Source: Phaeosaccion multiseriatum
Taxonomy: Eukaryota > Ochrophyta, other classes
Length of the DNA: 64,000 bases
NCBI GenBank assembly: GCA_965112735.1
Contig: OZ218957.1
Location: forward strand, 310,001-374,000
Reading direction: 5' to 3'
Both the position numbers and the translations under genes were made by a program. The notes beneath the pieces are model-generated. The model was not told where the DNA came from. It did not search any database and saw nothing but the letters and a program-made list of their open reading frames with translations. Of this stretch, positions 11,215 to 21,855 are shown in pieces (the first letter of the stretch is position 1; every line of letters starts with the position of its first letter).

Positions 11215-12445
11215 TTATGCTCCATGCAAGAAACGGCCCTGCCCCGCCCTGCCCGTGGACCAAAGGGGCCCAAGGGCAAACAGGCCCTTCACGTGCACAG
11301 CTCTTTGATCAGGTACTTGGCGTACTTGTTCAAAGAGCTGGGCATGGATGGCCTGCTTCCCCTTGGGTCCCCTTGGTCCACGGGCCTCGCGCAGGAACAA
11401 GAGGCTTGTGGCCACGGCTGCCCGCAGGGCATTGGCGGGAAAGCTCTCTTTGTTGACCTTGGACTCGAGGACCTGGGCGTGAGCGAGGAAGCCAGACAGG
11501 GGGATGGATGTAAGCCACACCAGGCAGCCAGTGAGCAGAAGCAAGAAAGAAAACAAGACTGACTGGCTGCTGGCTGGCAGTGAGCAGAAGCAAGAAAGAA
11601 AACAAGACTGACTGGCTGCTGGCTGGCAGTGAGCAGAAGCAAGAAAGAAAACAAGACTGACTGGCTGCTGGCTGGCTGGCTGTCTCTCACCTTGGCCACT
11701 TTTGGGGCGGAGTACAGTGCGTTTCGCAGCATGGCAAACAAACTTCCATCGGGTACCACCAGAAACCTGAAGAGACAGATGGACTTGCCCGTTTCTTCAG
11801 TGCGCTAAACAAGACGCTCCCACAGCGTCACCTCCTTTTTGGGTTAGGAGGGGGGGGGGGCTTGCTGCGGTTGCTGTCGCTCCCGCTTCCGGCGTACGTG
11901 CCCTTGTTGACCTCGTCCAAGTGGTCGTTGAGGAGCTGCCTTTCCGCCTCCGTCTTGACCTTGGAGAGCACGTGGACCTGGCCTTGGTCATGGGCGTCTG
12001 CGGCGGTTGCCCCAGGGCACACGGCCTCCGCAAACGCATTGAACTCGGCGTGAGTCCCCGAGCAGAACCGAAAGGTGTCCGATCCAGGCCTGCCGTTGGC
12101 GAGCATCCCCCGGGCTTGTGGGCCATCCACAGAGTCTTGGGCCTCCCTCTCGCCCCACTCCTCGTTGTCCTTGGTACAGACTTTGATGCGCTCCTTGCAG
12201 TCGGAGCAGGTGATCCACCACAGAGTCCTGCAGTTCTCAGGGATGAGTCACCTTCTGCCCACCACATGTGTGTACTTCCTCCATCTAAGGCAAGTCGCCA
12301 GCCTGTTGCCGAGAGCGGACCCCCCTGCTGTCCTCCCCTCACAGAGGGTAGAGGCTCTCACTGAGACTTACTCAGAGGCAAGAGCAGCACACGCCCTCCA
12401 CAGGTACTGAGACAGCGAGCGAACCCCTCTTACGCCTCGAGGCAT
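11215..12445 (-). CDS. Unrecognised four-exon protein
   Basis: Exons on the minus strand are 12445-12372, 12227-11832, 11766-11691 and 11472-11215. Phases agree, giving about 267 residues starting MPRGVRGVRSL. I do not recognise the family. Visible features are a Cys-rich patch (WWITCSDCKERIKVC) that could bind a metal, a following FCSGTHAEF segment, a helical stretch (VKTEAERQLLNDHLDEVN), a proline run, and the conserved-looking FLVVPDGSLFAMLRNALYSA exon. The last exon runs into a 135 bp palindrome. There an alternative frame ending NKYAKYLIKELCT looks equally protein-like, so the C-terminus is uncertain and may be disrupted by an inverted duplication. Exons 2 and 3 are the best supported parts. 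Confidence 0.5.
11251..11385. repeat. Imperfect 135 bp palindrome in a coding exon
   Basis: The arms (about 65 bp each, roughly 80 percent complementary by eye) begin GCCCGTGGACCAA on each strand and meet near 11318. The palindrome overlaps the end of the last exon of the unrecognised minus-strand gene, so one arm looks like an inverted copy of coding sequence. Confidence 0.75.
11531..11677. repeat. Three tandem copies of a 49 bp unit
   Basis: Units beginning GTGAGCAGAAGCAAGAAAG start at about 11531, 11580 and 11629. They are almost identical and lie inside the last intron of the minus-strand unknown gene. Confidence 0.85.
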
Positions 12446-12888
12446 CAACAGAGAGAAAACCCCCGCCCCCGCCCCCACGGGCACCCCCCTGTCGCTGTCC
12501 TGCAGCTCCAGCTCCAGCCCTAGCCCTCAACAAAAGAGGTGGCTCTCAACAAGCCCTGGTGCCTCTTTCGTCTCGCCGTCTTGCCTCGGCGCAGGGGAAG
12601 GGGGAGGGGACGACGCCTTACCGCCCATCACGGGGGCAACAGGCAATTAGTACCCTTCGTGAGGAGCCCTCTTGCCTTCCCTTCCCCGGCGCGGGAAGGG
12701 GCGGCGGCCAGTAGACCCAGAGATACGTCGACATTCAGAGTCGCCGTCGACATTCAGAGTCGCCGTCGACATTCAGTCCCGATGCCCTCAGTCCCTCAGG
12801 GCCTTCCTTCCCTGCTGCCCACTGCCCCGCCCACAACGACGCCCCCACCCACACCCTCGCCGCCGCCCACGCACACGCCCACGCCCCG
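12446..12888. other. Intergenic spacer, no gene seen
   Basis: The spacer lies between the start of the unknown gene and the 3' end of the UAS-UBX gene, both on the minus strand. It contains about three 18 bp tandem units with GTCGACATTCAGAG around 12726-12778 and proline-codon-like C-rich sequence. No gene is supported. Confidence 0.55.
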
Positions 12889-15800
12889 TCACGCGTCCGC
12901 TGCGCCCCCCCCCGCCGCCTCTCCCTCCCCTGCCCCTGCCCCAGGCAATTCCACTTTGGATTGGTCCTTTGGCCTGGGCTCAACGAAGAGGAGAGCCTGC
13001 TTGCCGAGCCCCGCCGCCGACAGAAGGGTCGCATCGTCCTCGGGGGAGCTGAATGACGCCTGTGGAGCACCAACACGAGAGGGAGGGGCGAGGAGGGGGG
13101 CATGACTCGTGAGTCAAAGCCACATGGGCGCGGGGGTTGTGCGGGGACTGCATACACATCCCCCCCTCAAGCATGTACACACTTAAGCATGCACACAAAC
13201 TGGAGGAAAGGGCGCCCCTTCGCTGGTTACATGCCCCTGCCCGTTGTGAGAGCAAAGCGAGGCCCAACAGAGCAGAGAAGAGGGGGACCCAAAACAAACG
13301 GATGCCCAAGCAGGCTCGGCAAAGAGAGTGAACCCTAACCTTCACCCTCACCCTTACCCGATCCTAACCCACCCCACCCCATCCACCGCCATCCCCTAGA
13401 CACCCACCCATCCACTGCCATCCCCTACCCACCTTGGGGAAGGCACAAGTGAGCCTGTGTGTGGTGAGGTCCACTTCAAGCACGTCTGCCCAGTCCAGCA
13501 CCCGTCCCATCGTGCCCGTGTGCCTCCAGAAGCGCCGCTTGTGCCGCTTGCCGTCGGACATCTTGAGCATCACCGTGGCCACGTCCTTGAGAGGAGCGTC
13601 TTGGGGCGGTTCTCCCTCTTCCTGCAGGGCCTCGTGCTTGGCAAGCCTGCGGGCGGCGTCCTCCGCCTGCTGGGCCTCCTGCTGGGCCAACGCCTCCGCC
13701 TCGAGCTGTATAGAGGGACGGGGGGAGGGGGGAGGGGAAGAGAAGGGAGTACGATAATCGCATCGACATATAGTTGGAGTGGAGAGGGAGGGCGGGGGGG
13801 GGGGGGGGGTGCGAGGGCTTTATTTCGTCAGGGAGGTAGGGGGGAGTGAGGGTTGAAAATCGATGGAATGCCTCGACCTCTCCTACCCCTGCCCATATGA
13901 CTGATCCTCCTCACCTGCTGCTGCAGCTCCTCCCTGGCGATCCTGTCTCTCTCCTCCCCCTTCTCCCTCTTCTCGCGCACTCTGTCGTCCTTCACGGACT
14001 GCTTGTAGCCCTCCCTCCGCTCTGCGAAGTACGTCATTTCGTCGTTGATCTTCTCCAACGCTTGCCGGTCCTTCTTCAACTTGTCCTGTAACACGCACAC
14101 GCACACACACGGAGAGTCCCGCCCAGTAATGAATCCATCTGCTCTGCTTCACTTTGGGCCCCACTGATGTGAAGCCCCAACCTGTATGTCTAAAGCCTTT
14201 GACTCGCCACGTACGGTCGGTCATTGACTGTTCCCCAGAACGCTCATTTGCCCCACTCCACCCCAACCGCACACACAGACAGCAGACAGCAGGCAGCAGA
14301 CAGTAGACAGCAGACAGTAGACAGCAGGCAGTAGACAGCAGGCAGCAGACAGTAGACGGCAGGCAGTAGGCAGTAGACAGCAGACAGCAGACAGCAGACA
14401 CAGACAGCAGGCAGTAGACAGCAGGCAGTAGGCAGCACGTAGTAGACAGCAGGCAGCAGGCAGCAGGCAGCAGGCAGTAGACAGCAGGCAGCAGACAGCA
14501 GACAGTAGGCAGCACGTAGTAGACAGTAGACAGCAGGCAGCAGGCAGCAGCTAGCAGGCAGGAGACAGCAGCTAGCGGGCAGCAGGCCGGAGCAGCGCAC
14601 ACACAGGCCCAGGAGTGTAGAGCATACGTGCATTGCCTAGGCCAAGGCCAAGAGCTCCTTACGTATGCTTAGGTAAGATACGTACCTCGTTGAGCTGCTG
14701 CAGGCGGCGCATCCAGCTCCTCATCTGCGGGGGCGAGGGCGGCGGGTTGCAGTGGTGCAGTGACGCCACACGGCGCTTGTTGGTCTTGGCTGACGTGTGC
14801 ACCACGCACAGGAAGGGAAAGCTCCTGCTCACACAGAGAGAGCACACACACAGAGGGGGTGGGGGGGGGGGGCTTGGGTTCCTTGGCTTCCTCAAGGGGA
14901 GGGAGGGAGGGAGGGAGGGGGGCCATGCAGCAAGGATCACTGACGAAGAAACGGTGGCGGTTATTGCTCGAACTCGTGCCTCTGCCTCTCCGAGAGAGAA
15001 AGTGGTTTGCCTCCCTCACTGCCTGCCGCCCAATCCGTGCTGCGGTATCACCAACTGCTCACCTTGCCCCTAGTCTCTTTGCGACGGCCCCCCCGCCCCC
15101 CTTGCCCGGCGTGGCGGCGGTGGAGGTCCATAGCACGAAGGTCTCGTCGATGAAGGCCCCCACCTCCTCATCTGCCAGAGCGGCCATGAGCGTGTCGTCG
15201 TCCGCCCTGGAGGCCTTGGAGCCAGCGCCGCTCGTGATGACCACCAGCGTAAACTTGTTGGTCCTACATGGTGTGGGATGGGCCAAGAGAGGGAAGGGGG
15301 CAAGGAGGGGGTCAGCGAGCAGCAGGGGCTTGCCTTGGCCTGGCCTGGGGGCATGCGGAGTACACGCACCCTCTCTACCACCGCGCCTTCAGACCCAGGC
15401 CCAATTATACTCTCCCTTACCTCCTGGCCTCGTCTGTGGCCTCCTGGAAGGACTTGGCCGAGAAGGCCGGGTGGGACTGCAAGCCCCCGAACTTGTTCTC
15501 GAAGGCCGCCTGGAAGCCCCCCTGCCCCCCGCGGGTCGCCGCATTACTATTGCCTCCCCCCTTGGGCCGGAGCAGCTCCGCCTCCAGCTTGGCGTTCTTG
15601 CTGCTCTTGCTGCCGCTCCTGCTGCCCCCGCCCTTGCCCCACCACTCCTCCAGCAAGTGCACCACCTTGTCAAACAGCTTCCGCACCACAGATATAACGC
15701 CCTCACTCTCCACCAAAGCGGCGGTGGCGTGGCTCGGCGTGTGACCCTCTTCCTCCTGTGCCTCCTCTTCTTCCTCGTCCTCCCCCCCCTCCTCCTCCTC

Positions 15801-16250
15801 CCCCTCCTCCTCCTCCGCCCCTCCCTGCTGCTTCACCTTCCTGCCCTTCTCTGCTGCCTCGCTCTCCTCTGATGCGCCGTCCTCGTCATACTCCGATGAG
15901 GCGTCGTCTCCCTCCGCGCCTCCGCCCCTCAGCCGCAGCAGCAGCTCTCTACGTCCCCACCCAATACTAGACTGCCCCGTGACGCCCCGCGTCCTCCTTC
16001 TCCTGTGCTGAAAGGCTGCTCCTCGCACCCCCCAAGACTGCTGACTCTTCTGCGTCATCAAGCTTCGTTGCAAGCGTCTTCTCGCTTTGCTCTCGCTCTG
16101 TCCCACCCTCCCTTTGCCTCCCTCCCCTCTCCACGTGCATGTTCCCACTCCTCCTCCTCCTCGCGCCGCTGCTGCTGCCGCTACTCCGCCCGCTACTGCT
16201 ACCGCTAGAAGCAGCAGAAGCAGCAGCGGCCTAGTGCTTCGTCGACACAT
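12889..16250 (-). CDS. UAS-UBX domain protein with signal peptide (FAF2/UBXD8-like, p97/Cdc48 adaptor)
   Basis: Six exons on the minus strand join in phase to about 594 residues: 16250-15421, 15263-15063, 14824-14686, 14085-13915, 13705-13433, 13059-12889. The N-terminus has a short basic head and a strong hydrophobic run (PLLLLLLLAVAVAGGVAAA), like a signal peptide. GAAF and then LRLRGG follow within about 100 residues, then an acidic linker. A UAS domain runs from FTLVVITS through VGAFIDETFVLW to SFPFLCVVHTSAKTNK (about residues 275-385). A Lys/Glu/Arg coiled coil follows (about 390-475), and a UBX domain begins at VATVMLKMSDGKRHKRRFW and ends AGLGKQALLFVEP. UBX domains dock on the Cdc48/p97 ATPase in ER-associated degradation. 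With the plastid-like leader, a role in the ERAD-derived plastid import machinery is possible, but that is inference. Confidence 0.85.
14278..14590. repeat. CAGACAG/CAGTAG-type minisatellite
   Basis: About 310 bp of degenerate 7-8 bp units (CAGCAGA, CAGTAGA, CAGGCAG) lie in the intron between exons 3 and 4 of the UAS-UBX gene. Confidence 0.9.
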
Positions 16251-16437
16251 TAGAAGCGTCGTAGAGGAGAGCAAAAGGAGGAAGAGGCAACAGAGAGGAG
16301 GAGCGGCCAGGGGGAGAGACTCTCAATATCGACTATCTCTACTTTAAAAGTAGATAGACCTTTTTTTTTGGGCTGGCGATCTGCCGCCTTTCAAAATTGT
16401 AGGCCTTCTTTTGAAAGAGAGAGCAGAGGGCCGCACC
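16251..16437. promoter_or_regulatory. Short divergent promoter region between UAS-UBX and DnaJ genes
   Basis: Only 187 bp separate the two start codons. It holds an AT-richer core (about 16330-16400) in GC-rich surroundings. Sharing one short control region makes co-expression of two protein-quality-control genes plausible. No defined element is recognised. Confidence 0.5.
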
Positions 16438-18121
16438 ATGAAGACCCCCAGCGCGTGTATGGATGGCCCCTCTCCGGCCTCCTCCACTGCGCTGCGCTTC
16501 TCTCTTCTCGTCAGCGCGATGGGCTCGAGCTTGGCCTTCGTGCAGCACGGCTACACGCCCCTTTCGTCCGTCTCGAGCAGCACTCGGAGCACCGGGAGCA
16601 GCGACAGGAGCGGGCGGCCAGTCAGCAGCAGTAGCAGCTTTGGAAACAAGCCATGGCGGACCGTGGGAGGCGGAGGAGGAGGAGGAGGAGGATATGTTGG
16701 TCGGTTCACGCGTCCCTCAAGAGCTGCAACTGCTCTCATGGCCAGAAACCTCTACGAAGTCCTCGGAGTGCCGCTACGTGAGTTTGTTGGGTGCCGAAAA
16801 AGATAAGCTTGCCCCCCCCTCGCTGTAGGGTGCAGTCTCCATGTGGCTCTTGCTGATTCTCGAGAGGATATACTGGGCGTGAGAGGGCTTCCTCCGCATG
16901 TTCTACCCCATTCCATCCCCTCACCTCCCTCTCTTCTCTTCCCTCTTCTGGCTGCTCTCCGCTCCGTCAAGGCGGCACCTCACTACTAACAAGTCCTCCT
17001 CCCAGGGTGGTCTACTCCTGCAGTTCCTCCCTCTGTTTTGTGCTTCATATCCTACCTGCTGTGTCGCTGACACCCTCCGACACGCCGGTACTGCCCCTGT
17101 CTTTGTGCTGTCTTCCTTCCCTCGAGCAGGCTCAGAAGTCAAGGAGGTCAAGAGCGCCTACCGGAAGCTCGCCAGGAGGTACCATCCAGGTAAGAGCTGC
17201 ATTGCGCCTGAATGCCGTGTGCCGCGCTCGCCAAGGGATATCGCGGCACAACCGGCTTTCGGTGTCGAGTGTAAGCCGCCCCTCGTGCCGTCGTGCTCAT
17301 GTTTCCCTCTCTCTTGTCCGCTCCCTCCCCTGCTGCCCCCCGCAGATGTGAACCCCGACAAGTCCTCTCTGGACATGTTCAAGGAAATGACCGCGGCTTA
17401 CAATGTGAGTGGGCAAGTGGGGGCAGGGCAATGCGAGGAATGGAAGGACAAGGAGTGAGGGAGGGCAGGAGTGAGTGAATGTGGATGTGGAGGTGCTGAG
17501 GGCATTGTGGATGCGTGGAGAAGGTGCGCTTTGTCATGTGCGCCATGAATCGGCGAAGGGAGGCTGCTGAAGAGAAAGAAGGCTTGCGGAAGCGAACACC
17601 TCGACTCTCGCCAGTGCAGCGCAGTGGGATGGAAATTGATAAGAGGGAAGACAGACACGGAGACGAGGGAAGGGAAGACACGGAGACGGATGATGGAGCG
17701 ATACGCGCCTCCATGCCGTGCCGATGTGCCACGCTCCTTCACCAGTCCTTCACCAGTCCTTCACCAGTCCTTCACCTGTCCTTCACCAGTCCTTCACCAG
17801 TCCTTCACCAGTCCTTCACCAGTCCTTCACCAGTCCTTCACCAGTCCTTCACCAGTCCTTCACCAGTCCTTCTCCAGTCCTCCTCCAGTCCTCCTCCAGT
17901 CCTTCTCCAGTCCTTCTCCAGTCCTTCAGTCCTTCAGTCGTGGGTCGTCCCCTCCGTCGCTGCTGAGGCCAATTCATGACCACGCGTATGAACCTAACCC
18001 CCATCCCCGCCCCCCCTGACTTTTTCGCACACACCACACACACACACACACATACACACACGGACACACACACACAAACACACACACACTCACACACTCA
18101 CTCACACACACACACACACGG

Positions 18122-18157
<36 letters not shown>

Positions 18158-19986
18158 ATTTTGTCTGATCCGGAGCAGAAGAACCGCTACGACCTTTACG
18201 GCGAAGCGGGCATCTCGGGAGCGGATCCAGCGGGCGGGTATGGGGGAGGCGTGGAGGTGGACCTCACAGACATCTTCGACAGCTTCTTCGGCAGGGAAGG
18301 ACACGCCGGGGGGCAGCAGGGGGGGCACAGGGCGGGCGGCAGCAGATCACAGGGCGGCGGCACCAGATCACAGGGCGGCGGGATGGGAGGAATGGGGGGC
18401 GGGATGGGAGGAGTGGGGGGCGGAATGGGGGGTGACAGCGGCATGGGCGGCTTTAGCAGCTTCAGCACGCCAGGGAGGGGCGGCACCGGCAGCAGAGGCA
18501 GTCGGAGCCGAGCGGGGGCAGGGCAGCAGCAGCGCAGCGGGCCGCAGAGGGGCGCGGACCTGGAGGTGAGCAGGGAGGGAGGGAGGGAGGGAGGGATGGC
18601 AGTGGATGGGGAGGGAGGGCGAGGAACTTATGCAGTGCTTTCGTGGCGGCAGGCAGGGCCTCTTGGCTCCTCCGGGCAGGACAGCGCTGGCCCGACTTGA
18701 AGGCCCCTTTGCCCCCCTTCTGCTCGGCGGTGGTGCAATTGACTTCCTAAGAGCGACAAGCTGGCTGTGGGGCCCACTGTCCGCTTCCACTCCGCGCGCC
18801 TGGTCTTATTCAACACCACGCCTAAGCTTGTCCTCCTGCCCATGCTTACGCTTGGGTGTCCTCTCTCCTCCTGTGCCCCCCCCCCCCAAACAGCTCAACC
18901 TGGAGGTGGACTTTGTGACGGCATGCTTTGGCGGGGTTGAGAAGGTTCGCATTCGCCACCAAGAGGGCTGGTGAGTGAAGCAAGTAGAGTAAGTGGGGTT
19001 AGGGTCGGCAAGGGAAAGGGATGCAAGGGCTGGTAGTAAGTGGTTAGTGGTTAGTCACGTATTAATAAGGGCTTTGGTAAGTGGAGTCAGGACCGGCCTT
19101 GCCGAACAGCGCGCCGTCATCTCTCCTCTACATGGAGCGGTGCCCTAACACGCAACTTGCTGCACCTCTGTCTCTCCCCTCTGGCTGTCCCCTCTCATCT
19201 CTGTCCCTCCCCTCCACCCCTCTGGCTGTCCCCTCTCCCCTCTGTCTCTCCCTGCCACCCCTCTGTCTCTCCCTCCACCCCTCTGTCTCTCCCCTCCACC
19301 TCTCTGTCCCCTGCGTGCGTGCTTGTGTGTGTGCGTGCCCAGTTCGGTTTGCAACTCGACAGGCGTGGGGGCGGGCGGCTCTCGACGCTCCTGCGGCAGC
19401 TGCGGAGGGTCGGGTGTCATCACGACGCTGCAGCAGACCCCCCTGGGCAACTTCTCCACGCAGACGCCCTGTCCGTCGTGCAACGGGGTCGGAGAGGTGC
19501 GCATTTACTATGGCAGCGGATGGGGAGGGGGGGGGGGGGGCAGTCTCAGTCAAAGTCGTCAATTGCATGTATTCACCGTCCTCCTACCTCCTACTCCTAC
19601 TTCGTCCCCTCTTCTTCACCCTCCTCCTCGTCCTCCTCCTCACACCTTCTCCTCCTCCTCCTCCTCCTCTCACCCCTCCTCTCATCTCCCTCCTCCCCCT
19701 GCCCCTCACTTCTCCCCCTCCCCCCCCCCAGAGCATCGACTTCCCCTGCCAGGCATGTAACGGCAAAGGCGTTGTGCAGCGAAGCAAGAAGATGGACTTG
19801 GCCATCCCCTGTGGCGTGGACGACGGTATGCGGCTCACCGTACAGGGGGAGGGAGATGCGGGGCCCATGGGAGGACCGAGTGGCCAGCTCTACGTCGTGC
19901 TCAGCGTCAGGAAGGACCCGGGCTTTAACAGGAAGGGTAGCGACATTTACTCCGACCTCAACGTGAGTGCGTGTTTGTGTGTGTGC

Positions 19987-20037
<51 letters not shown>

Positions 20038-21675
20038 TGCGTGTTTGTGTGTGTGCGTGCGTGTGTGTGAGGGGGTGTAGGAGGAGGGGGTGGAGGCTGG
20101 GCGTGTGAGGATGTAGGGGTGTGAGTGAGGGGTGTGGGTGAGGGGTATGGGTGTGAGTGAGGGGGTGTCCTCCCACGCCACCCACATCAGAAGACAAGAG
20201 CCTGACTCCCATCCACTGCCATCCTCCCTGTCCTCCCTGTCCCATCCGCTGCCATCCACAGGTGGACTACACGACCGCTATCTTGGGCGAGTCCAATGTG
20301 CGTGTGCGCACCATCGACGGAGAAGTCGACATTCGCCTCCCCAAGGGCAGCCAGGTAGGGAAGGTAGCGAGGGTAGCGAGGGTAGGGAGGGTAGGGAGGG
20401 TAGGGAGGGGAGGGAGGAAGAAGATGCAGAGAGGGAGGGACAGAGGCAGAGAAAGAAGGGGCCAAGAGGGAGAGAGAAAGAGGGAAGAGGCAGAGAGGGA
20501 AGGGGCAGATAGAAGGGAGGTTTGAGGGAGAGAGAGCGGGGGGGGGGGGGTAGCGAGAGAGAAAGGGCAGAGAGACCTTTGGGCAGATGGAGGTGAAACC
20601 GTCTTCCCAGATGCTGCTTTCCTTTCAACTGATTTGAACTGGCACTCGAACTCAAGTCGACTATCTCCAACTATGTAACCGTCCCCCTCCAGCCCGGCAC
20701 GGTGCTGCGCATCAAAGGCAAGGGCGTGCCCGAGCTGACGGACGAGAGCCGCAGAGGGGACCACTTCGTCAGCATCAAGGTGGACATTCCCTCCTCCGCT
20801 GACCTTAACCCCGACGAGGTGGAGCTGCTGCGGGAGCTCAGCCAGATGAGCATGAGGAGGTAGGAGGAGGGGCGCGGGGGGGGGTAGGTGTGGCAGATGA
20901 GCACCAGGAGGTAGTAATCGGCCCCTGACAAGGTTCTGAGGCGACCCAGGTTCCAGGTTCTGGGGGAAAGCCATGCAATAAGGCAATGATAAGGGCCAAG
21001 GCTGCTCTGCCAAGCCTCGCCAGCGGGCCAGGTTCCAGCTTCTGGCCTGGGTCGCCTCAGGACCTTGTCAGGGGCCGATAGTAAGACTTACAGTTACAAG
21101 GGTCTGGGGCAGAGGCATCAAGGAGGAAGGAGGCCGGGTGACTCTCAAGAGGCAGGGGGGCTGCCCGACAGGACAGCGCTCATTGACACCCCGTGTACCT
21201 CTGGACACCTCCGGCGGAGCCCATCGATGTTGATGGAGTATCGTTTCGATGTTGATGGAAGATCGATCATCGATGTTGATGGGAATATCGATCATCGATG
21301 TTGATGGAATATCGATGGAGAGATCGTACTCCTGACATACATGCCTTTCCCTATACACCTCTCTCTCTGTCTTTCCCTCTCTATTTCTCTCTCCCCCCCC
21401 CCCTATCTCTCCCTCTATCTCTCCCTCTCTCTCTCTCTCTCTTGTCTCTCTCTCTCTCTCTCTCTAGGAGGAAGAATGAGTGGGCAGCGGCGAGAGAGGC
21501 GGAGGAGGCGCGGGCAGAGGCCAAGCGAGAGGCGGCAGAACACATGAAGGTCAACTCCACCACTGCCCAGGCCACAGACAGGGGCGGGGTGAGCACCATC
21601 AGCACCAAGAACGGGGGGGCGACGGTGGACAACAAGAAGAAGGGGGGGTTCTTCAAGGATGTGTTTGGCTTATAG
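16438..21675 (+). CDS. Type I DnaJ (HSP40) chaperone with plastid-type leader
   Basis: Ten exons join in phase to 598 residues: 16438-16777, 17130-17189, 17346-17404, 18158-18565, 18894-18970, 19343-19496, 19732-19962, 20262-20354, 20693-20859, 21468-21675. A signal-peptide-like start ends in SLAFVQ, followed by a Ser/Gly-rich region, as in bipartite plastid leaders. The J domain (about residues 106-172) keeps HPD, split over two introns. A Gly-rich linker (about 180-285) follows. The zinc region has all four motifs: [24 protein letters not shown] and CQACNGKG. The C-terminal substrate-binding domains follow, with [12 protein letters not shown] near the end and an added Lys/Ala-rich tail. The protein stimulates an HSP70 partner and binds unfolded clients, probably in the plastid. 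Intron 9 holds a small transposon. Confidence 0.92.
17733..17935. repeat. 11 bp minisatellite
   Basis: About 18 tandem units of CCAGTCCTTCA, drifting to CCAGTCCTCCT at the right end, lie in an intron of the DnaJ gene. Confidence 0.93.
20918..21078. mobile_element. Foldback/MITE family A, 161 bp, with 6 bp target duplication
   Basis: The element sits in intron 9 of the DnaJ gene. Its ends are inverted repeats of about 33 bp with one mismatch, beginning TCGGCCCCTGACAAGG. It is flanked on both sides by TAGTAA (20912-20917 and 21079-21084), a 6 bp target-site duplication. It has no coding capacity. A related but differently ended copy lies at 37258-37430. The first 12 terminal bases match those of the 8.4 kb element at 39057-47417 except for one base. 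Confidence 0.85.
21223..21317. repeat. Short tandem repeat with ATCGATGTTGATGG units
   Basis: Four degenerate units of about 23-27 bp (GATCATCGATGTTGATGG core) lie in the last DnaJ intron, downstream of the MITE. Confidence 0.85.
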
Positions 21676-21819
21676 TACGTTACGTACACTTACGTACGCA
21701 GCATCTATTGGAGAGGGTCGTCGTGTGAGGCCTTTGGTACGTGCTGAATGCTATTGTGGAGGGACAAGGGAAGCACGTCCCAGCACGGCAGCAGCAGCAG
21801 CAGCAGTTGGTGATACGAT

Positions 21820-21855
<36 letters not shown>

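Noticed and set aside
12539-13105. Plus-strand open frame of 188 codons
   Set aside because: It is antisense to the last UBX exon, which has a convincing domain end (AGLGKQALLFVEP) on the minus strand.
13325-13380. Telomere-like CCCTAACC sequence
   Set aside because: Only a few irregular CCCTAACC/CCCTTACC units inside a UAS-UBX intron; not a telomere array.
17733-17935. Long Ser/Pro reading frame over 11 bp repeats
   Set aside because: Open because the unit length keeps all frames open; it lies in a DnaJ intron whose flanking exons join in phase.
20918-21078. Four-base AGTA target duplication for the DnaJ-intron element
   Set aside because: Shifting the element end by one base gives a longer perfect repeat (TAGTAA) and the TCGG start shared by the other elements, so the 6 bp reading is preferred.
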